A stretch of 64,000 bases of DNA from Actinomycetota bacterium (GTDB lineage Bacteria > Actinomycetota > Actinomycetes > S36-B12). Made by a program: the position numbers and the translations under genes. The notes beneath the pieces were generated by a model that had not been told where the DNA came from, made no database searches, and worked only from the letters and a program-made list of their open reading frames with translations. This document shows, one piece after another, positions 52,418 through 61,404 of this stretch (position 1 is its first letter; each line of letters starts with the position of its first letter). Location: assembly GCA_030684515.1 (NCBI GenBank), contig JAUXVJ010000024.1, positions 227,663 through 291,662 on the forward strand, read 5' to 3'.

Positions 52418-54862
52418 ATGACCCGTATTTCGCAGTGGGCAGTGCGCCATCCGATCCTGGGACTGGTGTCGTGGTTCGCAATCATCGGCATCCTGCTCGT
52501 CCTGCTCTCGCAGTACAAGGGTGACTTCAACGACGACTTCGGCCTTCCCGCTTCGGAGTCGACTACTGCTCAGGATCTGCTGAAGGAGATCTCCGGCGGC
52601 GGCGCCGGAACCGGTTCCGGTCTGGATGGACAGGTCGTCTGGCGCGCCGAGTCGGGCAAGGCCACCGAGGGTGCTGCTGCTGCCGATGTTGGCGCCGCGC
52701 TGAAGGAGATCTCCACGCTCCCAGGTGTCGCATGCGTGATCTCACCCATCGCTGCTGCCATGGGCCCGGCCTGCCTGCCGCAGCAAGCGCCCGCCGCTCC
52801 GACAGCGGAGCAGGCCGCCGCAATAGCCAAACTGCCGCCCGAGGCACTTGGACCGCTGGCGCACTTTGGCCAGGCCGGCGTCAGCCCCGACGGCACCATC
52901 GCCTACGCAACCATCCAGTTCAAGGGTGTCGACATGAGCGACCTGCCAACCGAGCAGATCGCCGATGCGCTCAACGTGGTGAAGGAAGTCAACGGCAAGG
53001 ACGGTCTGACCGTTGGAGCCAATGGGATATTCACTTTTGTCCAAGGCGAGCCGCCGTCATCTGAAGGCATTGGAATCCTGGTCGCCTTGACGATTCTGAT
53101 GTTCGCCTTCGCATCGATCCTGGGTGCGTTCCTGCCCGTGTGGGTGGCGGCGATCTCCGTGGGCATCAGCACCGCCGTCGTCGTGCCGATCATCGCGAAC
53201 TTCTTCTCAGTCGCTGCGTTCGCTCCATTCCTGTCGTCAATGATCGGTCTGGGCGTGGGTATCGACTATGCGCTGTTCATCATCAACAGGTACCGAGATG
53301 CCTTGATCCACGGACGCGAGCCGCGAGAAGCGGCGCTTGAATCCGTACGGACCTCAGGTCGGGCAGTGTTGTTCGCTGCCCTGACAGTGATCATCGCCCT
53401 GCTTGGTCTGTTCATCATGGGCATCTCGTTCTTCAATGGTGTTGCGCTGGCAGCCGCTGGCACAGTTGTCATGGTTGCCCTCGGCGCCCTGCTGTTGCTG
53501 CCCGCAATTCTTGCGCTGCTTGGGACTTGGGCCTTTGTTGGACGCATGGCCTGGATCACTGACGGTGAGGCAATCCCACGCCGCAAGGCACCCGGATTCC
53601 TGCACGCCATCAGCCTTGTTCTGCGCTGGATCGGCTGGGTCGTCGTGCTGCCGGTGACCATCATCGGATACCTGTGGCGCCTGATCGCTCATCGCGGAAA
53701 GGTCCCCGACCCGCAAACCCCGAGCTGGTTTGCCCGATACGGAGAGTGGCTCCAGAAGCACCCTTGGCCATTGGCTATCGGGGCACTTGCGGTGATGATC
53801 CTCATCGCCTTGCCAGTCACGCAGCTGCGCCAAGGATTCCCGGATGACTCCGGAGCTCCACAAGGCAGCGTTGCACGGGTTGCCTACGACCTCACCGCAG
53901 AGGGCTTTGGCCCGGGCGTGAACGGTCCAATGTTCATCGCCGTCCAGTTGCCTGCCGAAGGCAGCCACGCAGCCATGGGCGCGCTTTCGCAAGCCCTCAA
54001 CGCTGACCCAGGTGTTGCACTTGCAGTGCCGGCTCCACTTGCTCCCGGCGCGAGCGTCGGTGTGGTCCAGGTCTTCCCGAAGACTGCTCCACAAGACATC
54101 GAGTCGACCGATCTGCTCTTCCATCTGCGAGACACCGTGATCCCGCAGGCCCTGGAGGGCACTGGCGCCTCGGCGTATGTGGGCGGCTTCCAAGCCGTGA
54201 CGGCAGACTTCACCAAGGTTCTCACCGAGGCGCTGCCGCTGTTCCTGTTCATCGTGGTCGCTCTGGGCTTCATCGCCCTGCTGTTCTTGTTCCGGTCGAT
54301 CATTGTGCCGCTCATGGGCGTGCTGTTCAGCCTGCTGTCTTTGGGAGCAGCCCTGGGCATCACCGTGGCGGTCTTCCAGTGGGGCTGGCTCGCCGGTCCG
54401 CTGGGTCTGCAGAACACCGGGCCGATCTTCCCGTTCCTGCCGATCATGGTCTTCGCGATCCTGTTCGGCCTGTCCTGTGACTATCAGGTCTTCCTGGTCA
54501 GTCGCATGCATGAAGAGTGGGACCGCGGCAAGGATCACCACCGAGCCATCAGGCGTGGCCTGGCTGGCTCTGGTCGGGTGGTCGCCATCGCGGCGCTGAT
54601 CATGACCAGCGTGTTCGCAGCCTTCGCGCTCGGCAACGATCCGACCACGAAACTGTTTGCTGTCGCCCTGTCGTCAGCGGTACTGCTCGATGCCTTCGTC
54701 GTGCGGCTGGTTCTGGTGCCAGCGCTCATGTCGGTCATCGGACCGAACACTTGGTGGCTGCCGGGGTGGTTGGACAAGATCCTGCCGCGCTTCAGCGTGG
54801 AGGCCGAGGATGCCGGCGACGACGAGATTGCCGACATCGAGGAGTCTGCAGTTCGCGTCTAG
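52418..54862 (+). CDS. MMPL family RND transporter (copy 1)
   Basis: The product is 814 residues with an RND layout: helix 1 (about 11-30), a periplasmic loop, five helices with GLGVGIDYALFIINRYRDAL in the proton-relay region, a second loop and five more helices with FGLSCDYQVFLVSRMHEEW. It exports lipids or similar molecules across the membrane. A GAGGAG site precedes the ATG. It ends with CTAG, whose two strands provide the stops of this gene and the convergent gene. A paralogue lies at 57.9-60.3 kb. Confidence 0.9.
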   Translation: MTRISQWAVRHPILGLVSWFAIIGILLVLLSQYKGDFNDDFGLPASESTTAQDLLKEISGGGAGTGSGLDGQVVWRAESGKATEGAAAADVGAALKEISTLPGVACVISPIAAAMGPACLPQQAPAAPTAEQAAAIAKLPPEALGPLAHFGQAGVSPDGTIAYATIQFKGVDMSDLPTEQIADALNVVKEVNGKDGLTVGANGIFTFVQGEPPSSEGIGILVALTILMFAFASILGAFLPVWVAAISVGISTAVVVPIIANFFSVAAFAPFLSSMIGLGVGIDYALFIINRYRDALIHGREPREAALESVRTSGRAVLFAALTVIIALLGLFIMGISFFNGVALAAAGTVVMVALGALLLLPAILALLGTWAFVGRMAWITDGEAIPRRKAPGFLHAISLVLRWIGWVVVLPVTIIGYLWRLIAHRGKVPDPQTPSWFARYGEWLQKHPWPLAIGALAVMILIALPVTQLRQGFPDDSGAPQGSVARVAYDLTAEGFGPGVNGPMFIAVQLPAEGSHAAMGALSQALNADPGVALAVPAPLAPGASVGVVQVFPKTAPQDIESTDLLFHLRDTVIPQALEGTGASAYVGGFQAVTADFTKVLTEALPLFLFIVVALGFIALLFLFRSIIVPLMGVLFSLLSLGAALGITVAVFQWGWLAGPLGLQNTGPIFPFLPIMVFAILFGLSCDYQVFLVSRMHEEWDRGKDHHRAIRRGLAGSGRVVAIAALIMTSVFAAFALGNDPTTKLFAVALSSAVLLDAFVVRLVLVPALMSVIGPNTWWLPGWLDKILPRFSVEAEDAGDDEIADIEESAVRV

Positions 54863-55176
54863 CCCTTGCTGGCTGAGGTTGTGGCGTGCACCTTCGTGCT
54901 GGGCACTGCGTTGGCAGTGGACTGCTGCTTGGTTGACTGCTTGGTTGACTTCCTGGTCACTTGAGATGCAGCGCTGGCCTTGGCTGAGGAAGCGGAAGCT
55001 GTGGTCGGGCTCGCGACAGCTGCTCCCGAGGCAACTGTCGATGCTGCCTGCACCGATTTCAATGCGATGAGCCCACCGACGCCAAAGAACATTCCTGCTG
55101 CCAGACCGCCAGAGATGAATCTCTGCTTCACCGATGTTGGTCGACGCGTGCCCTGACCTGCTCCTTGAGTGCTCAT
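54859..55176 (-). CDS. small membrane-anchored Ser/Ala/Thr-rich protein
   Basis: The product is 105 residues: a basic N-terminus, one helix (FISGGLAAGMFFGVGGLIAL, about 20-39) and a low-complexity tail of Ala, Ser, Thr and Lys. It has no recognised domain. It overlaps the MMPL gene end by four bases on the other strand. The tail could cross or bind the cell wall; function unknown. Confidence 0.6.
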   Translation of the reverse strand: MSTQGAGQGTRRPTSVKQRFISGGLAAGMFFGVGGLIALKSVQAASTVASGAAVASPTTASASSAKASAASQVTRKSTKQSTKQQSTANAVPSTKVHATTSASKG

Positions 55177-55296
55177 GCATCACAGACTCCGGCAAGAAGG
55201 TCTGCGGCGAATCATCCAAGGGTGAGGTGCGGGTTAAGAGATGTGTCACTGCTGTCGCTCCCGCGTTTGGCCACGTGGGTGAACTACCGTGCGGGA

Positions 55297-56346
55297 ATGC
55301 GTGTTTTGCGAATATTGGGCTCAGCTGCTGCCGTCTGTGCGCTGGCTGCCTGCAGTTCCACAACAGGAACGACCGGTTTTGGACTCGACTCTCCCGCGAT
55401 TGACGCCCCCGCACCCATCCGCACGTCTGCCCTGACTGGTCTGCCCGAGCCCGAACCCAAGCCGGTACTGATCGTCAAACTCGACAACACACACAACGCT
55501 CAGCCGCATGCCGGATTGAAGGATGCTGACGTCGTGTACATCGAAGAGGTCGAATACGGCATCACCCGCATTGCGGCCGTGTTCTCCAGCATCGTTCCCG
55601 AGCACATCGGTCCGGTCCGCTCCGCTCGCATTACCGACCTCGATCTGACTGCTCAGTACGGAAGCCCGGCCTTCGCCTTCTCTGGCGTGCAGCGAAAGAT
55701 GTGGCCAGCAATTCAAGGCTCGGCCTTGATTGACGTCTCACCGAACAAGGACGCGTCCATCTACTCGCGTGATCGCAGCCGCTACGCGCCATACAACTAC
55801 TTTCTCAACGGCGCCGGTGCGCTGAAGTTTGCCAGCGAGGCAACGTTGAGTCGCGATCTGGGCTTCGTGTTCTCCAACGATGTCCCCTTCGGCGGCACAG
55901 TGAACACCGGAGCCAAGATGAAGTGGAGCGGGTCGTCAGCCGGATTCACCTACGACCCGGCAACCGGGCTCTACAAGGTCAAGCTGAATGGCTACCCAGC
56001 GGAAGCAGAAGAGAACAAGGCGGGCCAGAACGCCGCAACTGTCGTGATTCAAAATGTGAAGCAGATGCCCTCGGCATATTTCGACAGGGGCGGCGGCAAC
56101 ACCCCGCACGCAGCCACCATCGGCAAGGGAACAGCCGTGATCCTGCGCGACGGGATGTCCTACGACGTGAAATGGTCGCGGCCATCGGCTGATGTCGGCA
56201 CCACGTTCACTATGGCGGACGGTTCACCGATGCCGTTCAAGCCCGGTCAGCAGTGGATCGTGCTGCTGGACAAGGAGCGTCCGGCCACCGTGCTGCCCGT
56301 GCCGACTCCTGCACCAAGTGCCAGCAATTCCGCCGTCACCACCTAG
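55297..56346 (+). CDS. DUF3048-domain lipoprotein (YerB-like)
   Basis: The product is 349 residues from ATG 55297. A lipobox LAAC puts the lipidated Cys at residue 19. The mature protein has the DUF3048 N-terminal domain (VLIVKLDNTHNAQPHAGLKD, IGPVRSARITDLDLTAQYGS) and C-terminal domain (ILRDGMSYDVKWSRPS, PGQQWIVLLD). Family function is poorly known; it is attached to the outer face of the membrane. It stands between MMPL and MFS genes. Confidence 0.82.
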   Translation: MRVLRILGSAAAVCALAACSSTTGTTGFGLDSPAIDAPAPIRTSALTGLPEPEPKPVLIVKLDNTHNAQPHAGLKDADVVYIEEVEYGITRIAAVFSSIVPEHIGPVRSARITDLDLTAQYGSPAFAFSGVQRKMWPAIQGSALIDVSPNKDASIYSRDRSRYAPYNYFLNGAGALKFASEATLSRDLGFVFSNDVPFGGTVNTGAKMKWSGSSAGFTYDPATGLYKVKLNGYPAEAEENKAGQNAATVVIQNVKQMPSAYFDRGGGNTPHAATIGKGTAVILRDGMSYDVKWSRPSADVGTTFTMADGSPMPFKPGQQWIVLLDKERPATVLPVPTPAPSASNSAVTT

Positions 56347-56359
56347 AAGCCAAAGCGGC

Positions 56360-57931
56360 CTACGCCTCCAAGGCAACCTTGGCGTAGTACTCATCTTCAA
56401 TGCTCTTGTTTGGGAAGCGCAGACGCACAAGGGCAAAGCCAAGAATGGTGAGTACGAGTGCGACAGTGATTGCTGCTGACTTGCCTTCGGTGAATGCGCT
56501 TGACGCAGCATTGATGATCTCCTCACTCAACGGTGATGAGTACTGGCTCGCCACGTTTGCTGCGCCAGCGAATGATGAGGTCAACTGATCGGCGATGTCA
56601 TCGGTGACCTGAGCGGCCTGGTCGGCCGGCAGTGCCTGAATGTCAGCCAGCATCTGCTTGGCGTAGGAAGCAGCAAGAATTCCGCCGAGCACTGCCTGCA
56701 GCACAGCCCCGCCAAGATCGCGGGTGAGGTCAAGAAATGCCGAACCCATACCGGCATGACTCTGTGGCACCGATGACATCAGTGCACGCGAGGCAGGAGT
56801 TGCCGAGAGCCCAACGCCGGTCCCGACAAAGGCGTAGGCCGCCAGCACCCAGCCGATCGAGGTGCCTTCCGTCCAGGTGAACAGCATGAGGGTGAAGGCG
56901 ATGGCAATCGAGACCAGGCCAAGGCTCAGTGGCGATCGCGAACCACGTTTGATGATCAGTTGCCCGGCCAACTGGCCAAACAGCGCCGAGCAGACTGCCG
57001 ACGGCAGCACGACAGCAGCGGCCGAGAGAGTGTCGTAGCCCAGGACATTCTGCGTGAACTGCTGTCCGATGAACATTGCCCCGATGAGCGAGCCGAATGC
57101 AATCGAGCCACCGACGAAGGCGACCCAGAAGGTGCGCTGCTTGGCCAGTGGCAACGAGACCAGCGGCCGAGGTGCTCTGCTTTGTCGCAGAAAGAATCCG
57201 ACGAAGGCCGCGGAAGTGACCGCGAGAATTGTCAGCCATTGCGTGTCGATGCCTTGGTGGAAGGTTTGGATCAGCACCACGAGTCCACCGACCCCAACAA
57301 CAGAAAGCACTCCACCGAGGTGATCGACCGGACCGGTGTCGCGAGCAATGTGATTGGGGATCACGATCACGCCCACGATGAGTGCGAACACGGCCAGTGG
57401 CACGGAGATCAGGAACACCGATCCCCACCAGAAGTACTCCAGCAGCCAGCCGCCGATCAGCGGGCCCACTGCCGCAAAGCCCGCGCCCAGGCCCGACCAA
57501 AGGGCAATTGCCCGCACTCGTGCCTTGCTCTTGAACAGCGATGAGATCAGCGAGAGCGTGGTCGGAAACAACAGCGCGGCGGCGAAGCCTGAGCACAGTC
57601 GCGCAAACACCAGGAAGTCCGCGCTCGGCGCCCACGCCGACATGAAGGCTGTCGGCACAGTGAGCACTGCACCCAGAACAAAGAGCATCTTGCGTCCATT
57701 GCGGTCACCGATGGCACCCAGATACAGCACTGTCGATGCCAGGCCGAGCGCAAAGGCAACGGCGATTGCGTCGAGCTGATCTTGACTCGCGTCCAGAGCA
57801 GCGCCGATCGTCGGCAAGGCGACATTGGCAACCGCAAGGTTGATGTTCGCAACGATGGCGCCCGTGACGAGCGCAAGCAGGATGAATGTCCCGCGCGGCG
57901 GGCTGTCGGGCCCGTCCGCGGCGGAAGTCAT
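56360..57931 (-). CDS. MFS transporter, DHA2 (EmrB/QacA) type
   Basis: The product is 523 residues with 14 predicted helices and motif A-like GAIGDRNGRKMLFVLG. The region VGPLIGGWLLEYFWWG is the DHA2 motif C. It exports drugs or metabolites by proton exchange. ATG 57931 overlaps the stop of the upstream MMPL gene (ATGA), so the two are coupled and may move related compounds. Confidence 0.9.
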   Translation of the reverse strand: MTSAADGPDSPPRGTFILLALVTGAIVANINLAVANVALPTIGAALDASQDQLDAIAVAFALGLASTVLYLGAIGDRNGRKMLFVLGAVLTVPTAFMSAWAPSADFLVFARLCSGFAAALLFPTTLSLISSLFKSKARVRAIALWSGLGAGFAAVGPLIGGWLLEYFWWGSVFLISVPLAVFALIVGVIVIPNHIARDTGPVDHLGGVLSVVGVGGLVVLIQTFHQGIDTQWLTILAVTSAAFVGFFLRQSRAPRPLVSLPLAKQRTFWVAFVGGSIAFGSLIGAMFIGQQFTQNVLGYDTLSAAAVVLPSAVCSALFGQLAGQLIIKRGSRSPLSLGLVSIAIAFTLMLFTWTEGTSIGWVLAAYAFVGTGVGLSATPASRALMSSVPQSHAGMGSAFLDLTRDLGGAVLQAVLGGILAASYAKQMLADIQALPADQAAQVTDDIADQLTSSFAGAANVASQYSSPLSEEIINAASSAFTEGKSAAITVALVLTILGFALVRLRFPNKSIEDEYYAKVALEA

Positions 57932-60258
57932 GAGCTGGAGGCTACTAGCGGCTCTTCATCATCGACGATCTGATCGTCGCTTGACTCGATGTGCACCTTC
58001 GGCAGCGCCTTGTCCAGCCAGCCCGGCAACCACCAATTCGACTTGCCGATGATGGTCATGAACGACGGGATGAAGATCAATCGAATGAGGAAGGCATCGA
58101 TGAGCACCGCTGTTGAGAGCGAGACACCGAAGAGCTTGATCATCGAATTGCTATCGAAGATGAAGGATCCGAACACAATCGACATGATCGCAGCCGCAAT
58201 CACCACGACTCGACCTGAACCGGCCAGTCCACGGCGAATCGCTGCTGCGTTGTCTCTCTTGCTGTTCCACTCTTCCTGCATGCGCGATACCAGGAAGACC
58301 TGGTAGTCCATCGAGAGTCCGAACAGAATCGCGAAGACCATGATCGGCAGGAAGGGCATGATCGGACCAGTGCCAGATAGCCCGACAAGATCGGCAAGCC
58401 AACCCCACTGGAAGATCGCAACAGTGATGCCCATGGCTGCGGCGAAACTGAGCAGACTGGTGATGGCTGCCGTCAGCGGCACCACGATTGAGTGGAAGAG
58501 CAGCATCAAGGCCAGGAAGCCAAGGCCAACGACGAGCAGGAGGAATAGCGGCAGCGCATCGGTGAGCACCGAGGTGAAGTCGCTGGTGATGGCCTGAGTA
58601 CCGCCGACATAGAGCAGAGCTCCGCTGGCCTCAGTGATCGCTGGATTGACTTCAGTTCGCAGTCGATCAAGCAACTCGGTGGTCGCCTCATCCTGAGGAG
58701 CGGTCGTCGGAGTCACCACGATCGTGCCGATGGTGCCATCAGGACCAAAGGCATCTGGTGAAGCCAGAACTGCCGGCAGCATCGCGGTGCTCGGCAAGGT
58801 TGCTGCAACGCCTTCTGCGGATTCAAGGCCCTTCACCGCTGCTGCGAAGGCTTCGACATCGTTGGCCTTTGGCAACTTCACGGCAACGATGAATGGGCCA
58901 TTGGAACCGGGGCCGAAGCCTTCAGCCTTCAGGTCGTAGGCGATGCGCTGGGTTGATGTTGTGGGCTTGCCCGAATCATCGGAGAAGCCAAGACGCAAAC
59001 TGAGCATCGGAATCGCCAGCACGATCACCAGACCCAAGGACAAGGCGGCAGGGATCAGTGGCTTCTTCTGCAGCAGGCGGCCATACTTGGCCCACATCTT
59101 GCCTTCAGGGTGCGTCACGCCAAGTTCAGGCTTCTTACCCCAAGGCAGACGAACACCCAAGGCCTTGTTGCCAAGCAGGCTGAGGAGTGCAGGAAGCATC
59201 CACAGCGCCGACAGCATCACCGCCAGCACGGTGACGGCCGAGGCAACCGCGAGTCCGTTGAAGAAGTTGATGCGCAGGACGAATAGGCCAAGCAGCGCGA
59301 TGACCACCGTGCCCGCAGCGAAGAGCACTGCACGGCCGGCCGTCTCAACGGACTCTTGGGCCGCTTTCTTGGGAGCGTGGCCGGCAAGCAATGCCTGTCG
59401 ATATCGGTTGATGACAAACAGTGAGTAGTCAATGCCCACGCCAAGACCGATCATCGCTGCCAAAGTCGGAGCGAAGGTGGCGACGTCCAGGAAATTGGCC
59501 GCTATGAGCACACCGAGCTGACCCATGGCCAAACCGAAGATGGCAGCAATGATTGGCAGCCCGGCTGCGATCAGGGATCCGAATGCAATCAACAAGATGA
59601 TGATCGCCGCCAGGATGCCGAAAAGCTCGCTGCTTGGTGGTGCTGCGCCAGCAAACTCAAGGGTCTGACCTGAGGCAGCAACGGTGAGTGCGTCGGAGTT
59701 GAGGGCTTTGACCTCGTCCAAGATGATCTTGGCGTCAGCGGCGGTGAGGTCCTGGCCGTTCTCACCAGCGAAGTTGATGCTGGAGTAGGCGACAGTGCCG
59801 TCCTTGCTGACTGGGGCTGACGCGCCGGCAAGAGCTGTCAATGCTGCCTTCTGCTCATCGCTGAGCTGGGCCAGCTCGGCTGCGCTTGGCATCGCTTGCA
59901 CTACAGCGCACTCAGGGCCGTAACTGGCGGCTCCGATCACCGTGACACAGTCAACTGACTTCAGCTCTGAGATCTTCTTCAGCACTGGGTTGATCTTGGC
60001 CAGGACCGCAGGGTCAACTGCCGAGCCGGACTGCGGGGACCAGATGATGTTGGCGCCAGCTTCTTGAGCGCCGCGCTTGCCCAGCGCCGACTCCAGCAGG
60101 GCTTGGGCAGTGGTGGACTCTGTTTCAGGCAGTGAGAAGGAGTCATTGAGCTTGCCGCCGACGGTGGCACCTAGGCCAACCACACCGATCAGAACGATGA
60201 ACCACGAAATCAGGGCAATGACAGGACGGCGGACCGCCCACGTGGACAAACCTGGCAC
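57928..60258 (-). CDS. MMPL family RND transporter (copy 2)
   Basis: The product is 776 residues from GTG 60258, six bases after GGAG; a TTG at 60270 is an alternative. It has STWAVRRPVIALISWFIVLI at the start, GLGVGIDYSLFVINRYRQAL and FGLSMDYQVFLVSRMQEEWN, the same order as copy 1. The two copies are paralogues placed head-to-tail around the lipoprotein and MFS genes. It is co-transcribed with the MFS gene; lipid or drug export is inferred. Confidence 0.9.
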   Translation of the reverse strand: MPGLSTWAVRRPVIALISWFIVLIGVVGLGATVGGKLNDSFSLPETESTTAQALLESALGKRGAQEAGANIIWSPQSGSAVDPAVLAKINPVLKKISELKSVDCVTVIGAASYGPECAVVQAMPSAAELAQLSDEQKAALTALAGASAPVSKDGTVAYSSINFAGENGQDLTAADAKIILDEVKALNSDALTVAASGQTLEFAGAAPPSSELFGILAAIIILLIAFGSLIAAGLPIIAAIFGLAMGQLGVLIAANFLDVATFAPTLAAMIGLGVGIDYSLFVINRYRQALLAGHAPKKAAQESVETAGRAVLFAAGTVVIALLGLFVLRINFFNGLAVASAVTVLAVMLSALWMLPALLSLLGNKALGVRLPWGKKPELGVTHPEGKMWAKYGRLLQKKPLIPAALSLGLVIVLAIPMLSLRLGFSDDSGKPTTSTQRIAYDLKAEGFGPGSNGPFIVAVKLPKANDVEAFAAAVKGLESAEGVAATLPSTAMLPAVLASPDAFGPDGTIGTIVVTPTTAPQDEATTELLDRLRTEVNPAITEASGALLYVGGTQAITSDFTSVLTDALPLFLLLVVGLGFLALMLLFHSIVVPLTAAITSLLSFAAAMGITVAIFQWGWLADLVGLSGTGPIMPFLPIMVFAILFGLSMDYQVFLVSRMQEEWNSKRDNAAAIRRGLAGSGRVVVIAAAIMSIVFGSFIFDSNSMIKLFGVSLSTAVLIDAFLIRLIFIPSFMTIIGKSNWWLPGWLDKALPKVHIESSDDQIVDDEEPLVASSS

Positions 60259-60629
60259 AAAAGGCTCCAAACAGAAGGGGTGCCAGCACAGTAACGGGGT
60301 TCCTCATAGCACTCAAAACCGGGACAGGTGCACCAAATGACACCATTTTTGGCTCGCGTCACTTCTGCGGAAGTTTTGCAATTGCCGACCCCCGATTTGT
60401 TGACCACTTTCCCTACCGACTAGTGTCCTGCCAACATCCAGAGCGACTGAGAGATCTGGCTCGATGAAGTCGCAGCAACCGTCGGTGCATCCGCATCCGT
60501 ACCTACGGTGCTAAAGCCAGAAACGATGTGGAGGAGACATCTGTCGTAGCTGAATGTGGCTTGGGAATTTCCACTCTCGAGCCGTAGCTGTACTGACCAA
60601 TAATTCTCATCAAACAAGGAGCACCAAGA
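60259..60629. other. gene-free intergenic region between MMPL copy 2 and the peroxiredoxin gene
   Basis: These 371 bases separate two divergent genes and must hold both promoters. No conserved gene or structured RNA is seen. A TTGACC near 60400 could be a -35, but its spacing to a -10 is poor. AAGGAG before the peroxiredoxin ATG is clear. Confidence 0.6.
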
Positions 60630-61265
60630 ATGACACTTCGACTAGGCGATGTCGCCCCCGATTTCACTGCAGAGACCACTGACGGCAACCTGACCTTCCA
60701 TGACTGGAAGTCCGGCAGCTGGGCAGTGCTGTTCAGCCACCCAGCAGACTTCACCCCGGTCTGCACCACCGAGCTTGGCGCGACCGCTGCGCTCAAGGGC
60801 GAGTTCGACAAGCGCAACGTGAAGGCGATCGCCATCTCCGTTGACCCCATCGAGTCGCACAATGGCTGGGCCGGCGACATTGGCGAGGTCAGCGGACACC
60901 CGTTGAACTTCCCCATCATTGCCGATCCTGACAAGACGGTCTCGATTGCCTACGACATGATCCACCCAGGTGAGGGCGACACCTCCACAGTGCGCTCGGT
61001 CTTCATCATCGACACCAACAACAAGGTGCGACTGACCCTTACCTACCCCAAGTCCGTTGGCCGCAACTTCGATGAGATTGTGCGCGTCATCGACGCCCTG
61101 CAGCTCACCGACAAGGCCTCCGTTGCCACCCCAGTCAACTGGGTTCCCGGCGGCAAGGTCATCGTGCCTCCGACGGTCTCCACTGAGGATGCGATCGCCA
61201 AGTACGGCGATTCAGTTGAGGTAGTCAAGCCATACCTGCGCTGGATTCCGCAGCCAACAGTCTGA
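60630..61265 (+). CDS. 1-Cys peroxiredoxin (Prx6-like)
   Basis: The product is 211 residues. The peroxidatic Cys45 is in FTPVCTTELG. The longer C-terminal part (NWVPGGKVIVPPTV, KPYLRWIP) places it in the Prx6 group, which reduces peroxides with one catalytic Cys. AAGGAG stands eight bases before the ATG. It is a single-gene unit ending in a strong terminator. Confidence 0.93.
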   Translation: MTLRLGDVAPDFTAETTDGNLTFHDWKSGSWAVLFSHPADFTPVCTTELGATAALKGEFDKRNVKAIAISVDPIESHNGWAGDIGEVSGHPLNFPIIADPDKTVSIAYDMIHPGEGDTSTVRSVFIIDTNNKVRLTLTYPKSVGRNFDEIVRVIDALQLTDKASVATPVNWVPGGKVIVPPTVSTEDAIAKYGDSVEVVKPYLRWIPQPTV

Positions 61266-61272
61266 ACACCTC

Positions 61273-61310
61273 AAAAGGCGCTGATCGGAATACTCCGATC
61301 AGCGCCTTTT
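61273..61310 (+). terminator. strong intrinsic terminator after the peroxiredoxin gene
   Basis: A perfect 17-bp stem (61273-61289 with 61294-61310) closes over the 4-base loop ATAC and ends in TTTT, eight bases after the stop codon. The AAAA/TTTT ends could let it work in both directions. Confidence 0.92.
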
Positions 61311-61404
61311 GCGTGTCCGATACGAGGGTGAACGTTGCATGCGAATAGCACAGACGGGACTGAAGCCTCTACTGGCATAAGGCCCCAATTCATAACCTGA
61401 AGTT

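Noticed and set aside
53354-54541. A 395-residue minus-strand frame opposite MMPL copy 1
   Set aside because: Its low-complexity His/Gln/Asp/Arg composition mirrors the hydrophobic codons of the transporter; it is a shadow.
60473-60540. Very short plus-strand frame encoding about 16 residues (MKSQQPSVHPHPYLRC) before the peroxiredoxin gene
   Set aside because: No clear ribosome-binding site and no sign of attenuation structure; treated as chance.
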